Below are positions 9,313 through 21,300 of a stretch of DNA of 64,000 nt, in pieces. Within the stretch, counting starts at the first letter, position 1. The number at the start of each line of letters is the position of its first letter. Origin of the DNA: Chloroflexi bacterium HGW-Chloroflexi-10 (GTDB lineage Bacteria; Chloroflexota; Anaerolineae; Anaerolineales; Anaerolineaceae). The notes under the pieces were generated by a model. The model searched no databases and had not been told where the DNA came from. It saw nothing but the letters and a program-made list of their open reading frames with translations. The position numbers were made by a program, and so were the translations under genes. Where the stretch lies: positions 16,107 through 80,106 of the forward strand of contig PHBZ01000025.1 of NCBI GenBank assembly GCA_002840755.1. Reading direction: 5' to 3'.

Positions 9313-10343
9313 CACTAAAAACAGCAGTCATCGGTGTTGGCAGTATGGGGCGCAATCATGCCCGCGTGAACTGGGAATTACCAAATGTACATCTTGTGGG
9401 TGTAGCTGATCGCAATGAAACCACTGTCAGGACAATCGCAGATCGCTACAACACCAGGCCCTATACCGATTATCGCCAGTTATTGGATGAACAAAAACCT
9501 GACGCGGTTACAATTGCAGTACCAACCAGTTGTCACCAAGAAGTAGCTCTGGAAGTGATCCAGCGTGGGATTCACCTGTTAATCGAGAAACCCATCGCAT
9601 TCAACATAGAAGAAGCAAAAGCCATGATTAATGCTGCACAAAATGCAAAAGTCCATCTCATGGTTGGCCATATCGAACGATTTAATCCGGCCGTGATCGC
9701 ACTCAAACAACACCTGGCTAACAATGAATTAGGTCATGTATTCCAGGTTGATGCTCGCCGGCAAGGCCCGCTTCCCGAAAGGATTAATGACGTTGGTGTA
9801 GTTGTAGACCTGGCCGTCCATGACCTGGATATTATGCGCTACGTAACTCAGGCAGAAATTACCCGGGTTTATGCCGAAACCGAAAATGGAATTCACAGCC
9901 AAAAAGAAGACCTACTTTCCGGAGTTGTACGTTTAAGCAATGGTACAATAGGAACACTACTTATTAACTGGATTACACCTACGAAAATCCGTGAGTTCTA
10001 TGTAACCGGTGAAGGAGGCATGTTCAAGGTCGATTATCTGACCCAGGATCTATACTTCTTCGAGAACGGAAAAGCTAACGGTGGTGAATGGGAATCCATG
10101 CGTGTCCTGCGTGGGGTAAGCGAGGGGCGAATGGTACGTTATCACATAGAAAAAAGAGAGCCGCTGCGGGTTGAACATGAAGCCTTCCAGGCAGCCGTAC
10201 GCGGCGAAGCGCCAATCGCAGTCTCCGGAGAAGATGGATTGATTGCCTTGGAACTTGCTCATGCAGTGGTCAACTCTGGTTTCAAACACGAATTGATCAT
10301 GTGTGAACATGAAAACTCTTTAATCCCATCATATAGTAATTAA
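9309..10343 (+). CDS. wbpB: Gfo/Idh/MocA family nucleotide-sugar dehydrogenase (WbpB-like)
   Basis: 344 residues. The Rossmann motif GVGSMGRNHAR is at residues 9-19 and the family's active-site EKPIAFN near residue 98; VDLAVHDLDIMRYV follows with the conserved His. In the WbpB/E/D route it oxidises the C3 hydroxyl of UDP-GlcNAcA using NAD+. The start codon overlaps the stop of the aminotransferase gene and uses GGAGG within it. The WbpA-type dehydrogenase that makes UDP-GlcNAcA is not in the window. It could act on another nucleotide sugar. Confidence 0.85.
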   Translation: MTLKTAVIGVGSMGRNHARVNWELPNVHLVGVADRNETTVRTIADRYNTRPYTDYRQLLDEQKPDAVTIAVPTSCHQEVALEVIQRGIHLLIEKPIAFNIEEAKAMINAAQNAKVHLMVGHIERFNPAVIALKQHLANNELGHVFQVDARRQGPLPERINDVGVVVDLAVHDLDIMRYVTQAEITRVYAETENGIHSQKEDLLSGVVRLSNGTIGTLLINWITPTKIREFYVTGEGGMFKVDYLTQDLYFFENGKANGGEWESMRVLRGVSEGRMVRYHIEKREPLRVEHEAFQAAVRGEAPIAVSGEDGLIALELAHAVVNSGFKHELIMCEHENSLIPSYSN

Positions 10344-10386
10344 TCGCGGTGATCAGGGTCAGAGGTAAGATAATGGACATATTTAA

Positions 10387-11838
10387 ATGAAGCGTGAATT
10401 TTCCCAGAATATAATTCCAAAATGGACTGTATTAGGATTTGTTTTCATTGTACTGGCATTAACTGCTCTAATGTCTACGAACGTCTTCTCCTCTTATCTA
10501 TCCTACACCCACCCCACCTACCTGACTGTTGTCAATGGAACAGTAAAGGTCGACGATGGTAAGTCTGACATTGTTACAAGCAAAGGAGCCATCATCTCGT
10601 TGAATTCGCCCACCCAGGTAAATACTGGTGAAGGAGTTGCCAGTGTGCAGCTTTGGGATGGTTCACTTGTAATACTGGACTCTGATTCGACAATCGAGTT
10701 TAACCGACCCAATGAAAACAACTCCGAAACATCCTTTGCTTTTAAACTGGTGAAAGGAAAAGTGTTGGTGATAAATGAAAAAAGCAGCCTGACACCCACT
10801 CAGATCATTATTGGCGGTGATGTTATTATCCGAATTTTCCAGGCTGCTGTGGGTTTGGAAGTTTCATTGGAAAGCCAGATAATTTCAAAAGCTGACTGTC
10901 TTGTAGGAAAATGCCTTGTGAATGGGGTGTACGAATTGGTAACAGGGCAAAATGCTCAGATCCAACAGGGAAAAAATATTCAGATCAACGATGGTTTTGC
11001 TTATTCAGACTGGGTAACACTCTGGATGGATAGCAAACCCAATCCTGACCTCACAAAGCTATTGGTTAATATATTCCCCAATAGTATTCAGGCGATTCTT
11101 CCTATAAGTACACCAACGAAATTCACAATGGGTTTCTCTAACCCAGATTTATTTAAAGCAACCTCCTCTCCAAGACCCAGTCTAACCAATAAACCAACCA
11201 CAACACCAGCTTCTACGATTCTTACCACTCCTTCGCCATTTATAGTCCCCAGTCGGACGATCAAACCGTTCAGAATTCCATCTTTAACCGCAACAGAAGA
11301 CCCACCCTCTGTTCCTGGCCCGACAAATACATTTATTCCAACAAAGACTCTGGTGCCCAGTACTACCCCAACCCTGACTTATTCGCCATCTCCAACCACT
11401 ACCCGAACCTTAACAACCACACCTACCTCGACAAAAACGGCAACTACAACATCCACACCAACCCCAACAACCACACCGACACCAATACCTACCAGGACCC
11501 CGGTACCAACAAACACTGCGACACCCTCGCCAACGCCAACTTCTACCCGAACTCCTCTTCCAACAAATACTCCTACACCACTGCCAACGTCCACACCAAC
11601 ACCAACGGATGAACCTACCCCAACACCCACGCCTGTGCCGCCCACATCAACGCCAACGGAAGAGCCCACATCAACGCCAACGGATGTGCCCACTTCAACG
11701 CCAACGGATGAACCAACGCCAACAGATGAACCAACGCCAACGGATGAGCCAACCCCAACGCCAACGGATGAGCCACCCACATCAACACCGACAGATGAGC
11801 CAACCTCAACCCCCGAACCTACTGAAACCCCTACTTAA
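10387..11838 (+). CDS. Membrane-anchored FecR-like protein with long Thr/Pro-rich tail
   Basis: 483 residues. One hydrophobic segment at about residues 13-32 (VLGFVFIVLALTALMS) anchors the protein. Residues ~40-210 resemble a FecR domain: VVNGTVKVDDG, then LVKGKVLVINEKS and YELVTGQNAQIQQG. From about residue 255 to the end the chain is almost wholly Thr, Pro, Ser, Asp and Glu in TPT, TDEPTP and TSTP units, probably an extended stalk spanning the cell envelope. Stop is 66 bases before a strong hairpin. The function is unknown; position suggests a surface structure role. The repetitive tail creates long meaningless reading frames on the other strand. Confidence 0.7.
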   Translation: MKREFSQNIIPKWTVLGFVFIVLALTALMSTNVFSSYLSYTHPTYLTVVNGTVKVDDGKSDIVTSKGAIISLNSPTQVNTGEGVASVQLWDGSLVILDSDSTIEFNRPNENNSETSFAFKLVKGKVLVINEKSSLTPTQIIIGGDVIIRIFQAAVGLEVSLESQIISKADCLVGKCLVNGVYELVTGQNAQIQQGKNIQINDGFAYSDWVTLWMDSKPNPDLTKLLVNIFPNSIQAILPISTPTKFTMGFSNPDLFKATSSPRPSLTNKPTTTPASTILTTPSPFIVPSRTIKPFRIPSLTATEDPPSVPGPTNTFIPTKTLVPSTTPTLTYSPSPTTTRTLTTTPTSTKTATTTSTPTPTTTPTPIPTRTPVPTNTATPSPTPTSTRTPLPTNTPTPLPTSTPTPTDEPTPTPTPVPPTSTPTEEPTSTPTDVPTSTPTDEPTPTDEPTPTDEPTPTPTDEPPTSTPTDEPTSTPEPTETPT

Positions 11839-11903
11839 ACTGCTTTGAATGCAGTCACATAGCCTGGAGGCGTGGGGCTAACAAACCTCCGGAATACCTA
11901 CTA

Positions 11904-11950
11904 CTGAGAAAGAACCAGAGTAATTATGCTCTGGTTCTTTTGATTCTCAG
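11904..11950 (+). terminator. Intrinsic terminator after the polysaccharide locus
   Basis: Inverted repeat AGAACCAGAG / CTCTGGTTCT with an 8-base loop, followed by TT; the outer CTGAGAA and TTCTCAG also pair, extending the stem. It lies 66 bases after the stop of the FecR-like gene and should end transcription of the + strand cluster. Confidence 0.75.
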
Positions 11951-12360
11951 AGGAATCCATAAAATATATTCTCACACCTTGAAGTCGCTACACGCATACG
12001 TTTTACAAGTGCGATCCTTTCGAAAAAGATTAAGGATGTGACCATTTTCGTTGACAATCTTCATATTGGAAAGAATACCGCTAGAATTTTAGCTTTTAAC
12101 GGGAATTTTACCCGATATTTATTCAAATTTTAAAGGCACAGCACACTATATATGCTATTTTTATCATGTTATAGACTATTCTTGATAAAAATGCTGATAG
12201 TCTGTCGCTGTCTGCACGCATAAAGCAGTTCTTTGCGTCGGTTTGTAAAGGGTTTCTAAGATTTAAAACAAGAAGGGTAAGAAATTTCAGTGAATATCAA
12301 AAGAAACCTTATAAAAATTTGGTATCCCAGCACTTTAATTTGCTGTGGAAAGGGATTTTA
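11951..12360 (+). other. Leader region upstream of the giant gene
   Basis: About 410 bases with no gene. It holds a TTGACA at 12051 without a convincing -10 box at normal spacing, and a hairpin at 12216-12238 (ACGC..AAAG / CTTTGCGT with a two-base bulge and a five-base loop). I could not match the hairpin to a known riboswitch. It probably contains the promoter and a long 5' leader for the giant gene. Confidence 0.35.
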
Positions 12361-15300
12361 ATGAAATATCGCCTCACCTCATCCGGCACCAGTATCGTGA
12401 AACACATGTCTTTTTTCATCTGTATTATTGTCATGATATTTTCTGGGCTAATTCCCATTCATACAGTCCATGCAGCGAGCACATGGTATGTAAGTACAAG
12501 TGGAACTGACAATGGATCTTGTGGGGCAGAGTTAACCCCATGTGAGACGATTGCCCAGGCTGTATCAAATGCAGCATCCGGGGATACCATTTTGGTGGGT
12601 GCAGGAATCTTCTTCCCTCCGACCGAAACGCCTATTAACATAAACAAAAACCTGACCATCCTGGGACAAGGTGCCACCGATACAATGGTATACCGTTCAG
12701 GAACTGCAAGGTCAGTTTTTGATGTTTCGGGCGCTGATGTTTTAGTGACACTGGAAAACCTGACGATATGGAATGGATCTGGGACGCAGGGTGGCGGTGC
12801 AAAGGTTTCAAACGGTGCTTCCCTGACGTTAAATGGGGTGACACTCAAGGATAACCGGGCAGCCAACGGTGCAGGCGTATACCTTGAAGGCACTGGAAAT
12901 CTGACGGTTAGCAATTCAACTTTCACCAACAATATCGCCACAGGAAATGGTGGTGGTATCTTTAAAGCCGGAACTGGAACCCTGAATGTCACTTCATCTA
13001 CCTTTGGTGGCAGCAGTAGTGTTCGTAACCAGGCTTTAAACGGCGCAGCAATCTATCTGGCCGAAGGCGCTGCTACCATCTCTGGCGGATCATTTTCTTC
13101 TAATACCGCCAGTGGCTCCGGTGGTGCATTCTACCTGGCAAATGGAACGTTACAAACCAGCTCTGGTGTGCTGATCAGCAGCAATACTGCCACATTAAAC
13201 GGAGGTGGTATTTACCAGGCTGGAGGTACGCTAACACTTACCGAATCCACATTAAACAATAATGCTGCGGTACTTGGCGCAGGTGTTTATCAACAGGCCG
13301 GCACATTGGTAACCAACAGCAGCACATTCAACGCAAATACAGCCAGCACATCCGGTGCTGGGTTATACCTGGCCAGCACCAGTGGTGCAAATACCCTGGC
13401 GAATACCACTATCTCCGGCAACACAGCCAACGGATCCGGAACCAGCGATGGCGGTGGCGCAATTTATAAAGCCGGCGCGAGCACTTTGAACCTGGACAGC
13501 CTGACCATTGCGTATAACATATCCGCTCGTAATGTCAACTCAGGCCTGAGAGTGATTAGCGGCAGCGGGGCAATTACTGCAGAAAACAGCCTTTTCTATG
13601 CAAATGGCACGGGGATAACGCATGTAAACTGTTCCGGTGTTATCAATGCCACGGGTGAAACCAACCTGGACAGCGGCACAACCTGCGGATTGTCCCCGGA
13701 TCGTTCCAATAAGGATCCTCAATTGATTTCCCTGGCAAATAACGGTGGGCTGACATTTACGCATGCGCTGCCTTACCTGAACGGAAACAACCCTGCCATT
13801 GATGCCGGCTCTACCAGCCTGCTCATTGACCAACGCGGAAAGACCCGTGCCACCGGTGTACACCCCGATGTTGGCGCTTTCGAATTTCAACAACCTACGA
13901 TTTCCGTGAATACCGCCACCGAGCTGAGTTATACCGAACTGGATGGCGCCACTCAAATAGCACCTATCGCCAGTTATGTAGATGACGTCAGCGCGTATGC
14001 CACCGGTGACCAATTAATGGTATCACTGTCCGAACCACATCAATCCGGGGATGTTTTGGGGATTAAAACAACCACAAAAATCCAGGTTATTCCCAATAGT
14101 GGCAGTTATTATATTCTCTACGATGGATCGACCAATATCGGTACGGTAACAGGCGGAAAATACCAGGCGATTCCTGATTCTTCTGCCCTGGTCATCAGCT
14201 TCACCAGTAATGCATCCAGAACCGCAATCGAATATTTAATCCGGGCAGTATCCTTTGAGAATACGCTCATTAACCCGGTTACAACGAACCGGACAGTCTC
14301 GTTTTCAATTCTTCATGATGGCGTGAATGGCACAGATAGCCGGGATATTATTGTCCTTAATCCGAACCTGCTTCCGCTAGCAAAGAACATCAGCACAACA
14401 ATCAGTGAAAATGGCAGCCTAATGGATGCTTTATTTTCAGACGCAAGCCACTTTGAAGATCCGGATCAACACGGTTTGTATGGAGTCATTATCACCCAAC
14501 TTCCAACCCACGGCGCCCTGACAGTTAATGGGGCACCCGCTATTTTGGATACTATGGTGGAAATTGGCTCTGGAGTCGCCTACACACCAACAAATAATTA
14601 TTACGGGGCGGACTCTTTCCGCTGGAAAGCTGTAGATAACGGGAATGAGAGCATCCCTGGATCTGACAAAAAAGTCTCGACGCTCGCAGCCACTTATTCT
14701 ATAAACGTGGTAGCCATCAATGATGCCCCAACCACCAACAGCCAGACATCCAAGACACTGGCTGGAGTTGCTGAAGACACATCCAGCCCTTCAGGAAATT
14801 CAGTGTCCGATCTTATCACATCTGCGACCAGCGCTTATTATGATGCGGATGGAGACGTTTTTGCCGGTGTTGCGGTGGTTGCGAATGCTTCAACCGCAGA
14901 CCAGGGTTTCTGGCAGTTCTCTACCAACAGTGGATCCACCTGGACAAATCTGCCAGCCGCAGTTGGCACCGACCCCGACATTACTAAAGCACTCGTCTTG
15001 GAAAGCGAAGCCATGCTGCGCTTTTTGCCTGCTGCCAACTGGAACGGTACCCCAGGTGGCCTTGCCATCCACGTGTGGGATGGAACAGCAGGCCTTTTAT
15101 CTGGGTCAGCAGGAATCCTGCGCGATATCAGCAGCCTGGTCAGTACCAGCGGATCATTTTCGAGTAACAGCATTTCTTTGTTAACTGAAATTACCCCGGT
15201 AAATGATGACCCAACGCTCGTCCTGCTTTCATCAACCCAGGTCGCTGAAAATATGCCCATTGGTGCATTGATAGGGACGGTTTCTGCTACAGATGCAGAT

Positions 15301-18300
15301 TTGGTAACGAATCCGGGTGATGAAACAATGACCTATACCCTTGGTGGGACAGATGCTTCTAAATTTAGCATAGCTGGGAACGAGCTAAAAACTACCGAGA
15401 TGTTTAATTTTGAATCAATGCCTTCATACGATATTGAAATAACCGCAACAGACATTGAATCAAAAAGCGTTACAACACCATTCACAATTATGGTGATGGA
15501 TGATATTCTGACAGTCAGCATCTCTAATACCGTGAATGCAAATGAAAAAGCTATTCCGGATAACGGGCAATTCACATTTACGCTCGAAAAATCTTACCCC
15601 TATGACGTTGTAATTAATTACACTCTTACCGGTTCAGCGGATTCACCATCCGATTACACCCTGCTGGACGGGGTAACGCCGCTCGCCGGAACAGTAACAT
15701 TCCTCGCAGAGGAAACTGAGAAATACCTCACGGTGAGTGTGAGCGATGACGATATGGTCGAAGGTGATGAAAGCGTAATTCTGACTCTGACAGGAACAGA
15801 TAATGCTGATGTAGTTGTAGCCGGCCCGCCCGCAAATACTGGAACAGTCACCATTAGCGATGACGATTTTAGTTCTGCTACAATCGCTGCCAATGTTGCG
15901 ACAGCGGTTGAAGATGGGGCAAATGGCCGATTTATCGTAACTCTGGATAAAGAATCCAAAACAGACACTGTGGTAACCTATTCAATAAGCGGCACAGCAG
16001 CCAACAATACCGATTACACTTCGCTAGGCAGTGGAGATCCCTTGACAGGGACAGTCACAATCCCGGCTTATACGTCATCAGCAACGATTGATGTGGAAGC
16101 GCTCACGGATTCTCTGGTTGAGGGTACCCAGACAGTGATTCTCACTCTGGATAGTACCGATAATTCCCGGATCAGCGTCAGCGGATCGGCTACAGTAGAC
16201 ATTACCGATGTTGATTCCGCCACAATCTCAATCGCTGGAACAACCGCTGCCAGAGAACCATCAACAAACGGTTTGTTTACATTGACGATGAGCCATGCCG
16301 CGGAATACGCTGTAACCGTAGATATCAGCAGCAACCCCGCATCTTCCTCGGATTTTGCAGATTTGCCAGACACGATTACATTCCCAGCGGGGCAAACCAC
16401 CGCCACTATCCAAGTAATGGTGATTGATGATACCTATGATGAAAATGATGAGACGCTGACTGTAACCCTGGGAACAATTACTGGAAATGGTCAGTTCTCG
16501 ACAGGTACGGAATTCGCTTCGATCCTGGTGGTCGATGATGACGCTTTACCCAGGATTTCCATTGATGATGTGACTATAGATCCGGAGGGGGACGCAGGGT
16601 CTGCAACAACAGCACGTTTCACGGTTACCCTGAATAGAGCTACAGAAAAGGCAGTTCAAATCGATTATGTCACAGCGGATGATACGGCTGTCTCAGAAAG
16701 TGATTACACTGCCACAAGCGGGACGCACACCTTTGATACAGCCACCCACGAAACCAGTTTTACCTTCGATGTAACTATAAATGGCGATGACCTCGTTGAA
16801 GGAGATGAAGCGCTCAATATTGAATTAACCCTGGTTAATTCCAGCAACGGGGTAATAAGTAAAGGTATCGGTATTGCTACAATCAATGATGATGACGAAG
16901 CTGAGGTACAAGTTACCGCATCGACAGCGACTACCATTGAAGGCAGCAGCACGGCAGGACAATATACAGTTACACTGACAAAAGCCTCACAGGTCCCGGT
17001 TGTAGTGAACTATACAATTGAAGGTACAGCAACCGCCGGCAGTGATTTCACAGCATTAGCTGGTTCGGTTACCATCCCGGCGAACTCCCTCTCAGCAACC
17101 ATCAGTTTAGTCTCGACCCAGGATGATCTGGTTGAGGATGACGAAACCGTATCTATAACGCTGACCGGTACGAATAACAGTGGTGTTGATCTCGGAACGA
17201 ATTTAACTGCCAGCATAACAATTGAAGATGAGGATTTAGCGGTAACGAGTGTTGCCGCCAGCCCATCCAGTACAACGGAAGGCAGCGCCACACCTGGCAC
17301 ATTTACCCTGACCCTGGATAAACAATCACAATCAGATATAACCGTTAACTATTCGATTACAGGTACGGCCACCTCAGGAACGGACTTTACCGAATTATCA
17401 GGGAACGCGCTGATACCTGCACTGACTTCTTCCATCAGCATCAACCTCTCAGCCATTGATGATAACATCGTGGAAGGTGATGAAACCGTCATTATGACAT
17501 TGAGTGGTACGGACAATTCCCGAGTATCTGTCGCAGCTCAGGCTGCTACAATAACATTTGAAGATAATGACGCGGCTGAGTTTAGTGTCACAGCTACACA
17601 GAGTGCCGCTGCAGAAAATGGAATCGACGAGCCTACGAATGGGCAATATACGATCACATTGAGCAACGCCGCCCGAGCCAATGTCACCATTGACGTAACC
17701 ATGAGCGGCTCTGCCACAAATGGAGATGACTACACCAGTATTACCTCGCCTGTCACATTCCTCGCAGGCGAGACTGAGAAAACAATCTCATTGGCTGTCA
17801 GCGAGGACGAACTGGTGGAGGGCGACGAAACCGCCATTCTGACTATTTCCAATCCGCAAGCGACCGGTGGGTTAAGTAATACACTCTTCTCAATTTCAGA
17901 AACCGCCAATCTGGCAACAGTCACAATTAGCGATGACGATACCGCTGCCCTTACAATCCTGGCAACTTCGTCTCCGGCTATTGAAGGTACAGCAAACGGT
18001 GAGTTCACTATTACTGCGTCGAAAGCCTCGCAGGATGAGGTGTCCGTAGATTACACAATTACAGGAACAGCCACAAACGAGGCTGACTATACTGTTTTAT
18101 CAGGAACTATTACCATACCGGCAAACCAAACCAATGTTACTATTCCGGTCACCGTTGTAGATGATGACCTGGTCGAAGGCACCGAAAGCGTTATCCTTAC
18201 CTTGAGCGCTCCAACCTCTGGTCTGGTTCAAATAGATTCCGGGAGCAGTGGTACCGCAATTCTGGATATTCAGGATAACGACCAGGCTTTGATTTCCATA

Positions 18301-21300
18301 GAGAAACTTACCGATACTGCCGAAAATGGTAACGCGGAAAGTTTCCTGATTTCTGTTGATAAACCTTCTCAAGGAGATCTGCCGGTTACTTTCTCGCTTG
18401 GTGGAACCACTGACAGCAGCGGCGGATATCAGGATTACAGCCTGTCATCTGCGGATGCGGTATTATCTGGATCTACCCTTACTCTACCTGGTGGTGCCAG
18501 TTCCGCTCATCTCACTGTTACTCCTATAAATGACAACCTGGTTGAGGGATCTGAGACCCTCATCGTCAACTTGGAGGGACCCACCACCGGTTTGGTCATA
18601 GTAACCTCTGTCGAGACAGATAATTCAGCTGCGATGACAATTGCCGATGATGATACTGCTACGTTAACGATTTCTGCCAGCGGCTCACCCGCAGAAGGCA
18701 GTGCTAATGGTGCATTTACTATCAGTACCAGTAAGAATTCGCAGACGTCAACAACTGTCCAATATTCCATCACAGGAACCGCAGCCAATGGCAGTGATTT
18801 CACTTCTGCAGGTGCAGCGTTATCAGGTACTGTAACCATTCCCGCATTTACCGCTTCTGTTGATCTTCCAATCACTATTGTGAACGACTTAATTGTGGAA
18901 GACACTGAAACCATTGCTCTAACCCTTACATCACCAGACAGCGGATTGGTTCAAATCGATACCGGAACCGGCAAAAGCGCAAACCTTTCCATCATCGATA
19001 ATGATACTGCCGCTATCAGCGTACTGACCTCAGCGAACGCTGCTGAAGGTGGCGCTGTTGGCAGTTTTGTTGTCAGTGTGTCCAAAGCATCACAATCCGC
19101 AGTAGCCGTAGGTATTTCAATCGGCGGCACAGCATCAAATCCGAGTGATTACAGTTTATCCTCCCCTAATGCACAATCATTGACCAGCAGCGTAGTAACG
19201 TTGGCGCCAGGAGCACTATCAGCAGAAATCCGTGTTACTCCGATTGATGATAACCTGGTTGAAGGTGGTGAAAATCTGGTGATCATAATCACCAGTCCAC
19301 AAACAGGAAGCGTAACAGTCGGAACTCCCAATACTGCTGCAATGGTGTTGGCTGATAATGACACCTCTATTATCGAAGTTGCCAATATTTCCAATGCAGC
19401 CGAAGGTGGAGACACCGGTCAATTTGAAATCACTTCAAGTAAACCATCTGCAACAGACATCACCGTGACATTTACCATCAGTGGATCTGCGAATAAGGAT
19501 GGAGATCACCAGGATTTCAACCTTAACTCAACAAATGAGACTTTGACAGCCACGACAATCATCATCCCGGCAGGTGAGACATCAACAAGCATTGATTTGA
19601 CAGCCGTCAACGATTCCGTTGTGGAAACAACCGAAGATGTTATCCTGACCCTCAGCGGCTCTTCTAGTGAATTGGCTCCTGTATCTGCCAGCGAAGGCGG
19701 AGCAGCAACGGTTTTGATTACGGATAACGACAGTGGTACTATCTCGATCAATGCCAGTGATTCTTCCATTTTGGAAAGCGACGCAGGGTTACAGTATACA
19801 GTAACCACGACCGCTGCATCACAGCAGCCGATAGAGGTAACTTACACGCTCACAGGCAATGCCCAAAATGGGGAAGATTACAACCTGTCCACACTCATGA
19901 CCGGATCAGTAACGATCCCTGCCTATATCACCCAGGCAACATTTGACCTGACACCGGTTCAGGATACCCTTGTTGAAGGAAATGAAAGCGTAGTCCTGAA
20001 CCTCAGCGGCACCAACAATACTGATCTGTCTATCGCAACCGATGAAACCCAATCTTCCACAATAACGATTAACGACGACGATACTGCACAATTTAGCATC
20101 CTGGCCGCCCCAGGTAGCGCTGCAGAAAATGGAGAAGGTACACCCAGCAATGGTGAATACACTATTGAGCTGAGCAATGCCGCCCGAGCCAACGTCACCT
20201 TAGATGTGGCTGTAACCGGCAGTGCTTCCAATGGAACGGATTACACCAGCATTGTTTCCAGTATCACCTTCCTCGCCAGTGAGACCACAAAAACCATCCC
20301 CCTGGCTGTCATCGAAGACGCACTTGTGGAAGGTAATGAAACTGCTATCCTGACTATCTCCAACCCACAGCCAGCTGATGGGTTGGACAGCGGTCTGTTC
20401 TCCATTTCGGTAGCTGCTACATCGGCAACCGTTACCATCTCCGATGATGACACCGCAATTGCAAGCATTGCTCGAGACAGTAATGCGGCAGAGCCGGACA
20501 GCGATGGTCAATTTTCCGTCAGCGTGGATAAAGCCTCACAAGCAGCCGTCACTTTAACCTACGAAGTAGATGGAAGTTCAACGGCCACAGATGGAAGTGA
20601 CTACACTACCTTGAGTGGCGAGGTGATTATCCCCGCAGGCGAATTCAGTGGCACCATTATTCTGGACGTTAAGGATGACACTATTGCAGAAAATGACGAA
20701 AGAATAACCCTGAACCTGACCGGCGTAAGCAGCAGCCGGGTCAGCCTGCACACAACGAACAACACGGCTGAGTTGACGATCACCAGTGACGACACCGATC
20801 CGACAATCTCCATCGATGATGTCACGGTAACGGAAGGCAACACCGGAACAACCACTGCCAGCTTTACCGTCACCCTCAGCCATCTTAGTGAGAAAGGTGT
20901 CACGGTTGAGTATAGCACTGCCAATGAAACCGCCATCGCCGGTTCAGATTACACCGCCGGCAGCGGAACACTGACATTTAGCAACACCCAGTTGACTCAA
21001 ACCGTATCGGTCCTGGTCGCCGGAGACCTTCTGGTGGAAGACACCGAGTCATTCAATCTGAACCTGACAAACCCTGCAAATGCCACTTTCCTCAAGCAGA
21101 CAGGCACAGGAAGCATAACCAACGATGACAACGCTTCGGTGAGCATTGCCAACACCCAGAATGCCGCCGAACCGGCAACAAACGGACAATTCACCCTGAC
21201 CCTGTCCAATCCGGTACAGGTAGATACATCGATCACTTACGCTGTGACCGGTAATGCTACACCTGGTGCAGATTACAGCGCTCTGACTGGTTCGGTGATC

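Noticed and set aside
11379..11848. Long reading frames on both strands opposite and beside the Thr/Pro-rich tail
   Set aside because: They are shadows of a low-complexity ACC/CCA/ACG-rich coding stretch; translations are simple GVGVxVG or PHQRQR strings with no ribosome-binding site.
12190..12300. Riboswitch (c-di-GMP class) in the leader of the giant gene
   Set aside because: A hairpin and a GC-containing loop region are present, but I could not line up the conserved class I or class II core bases.
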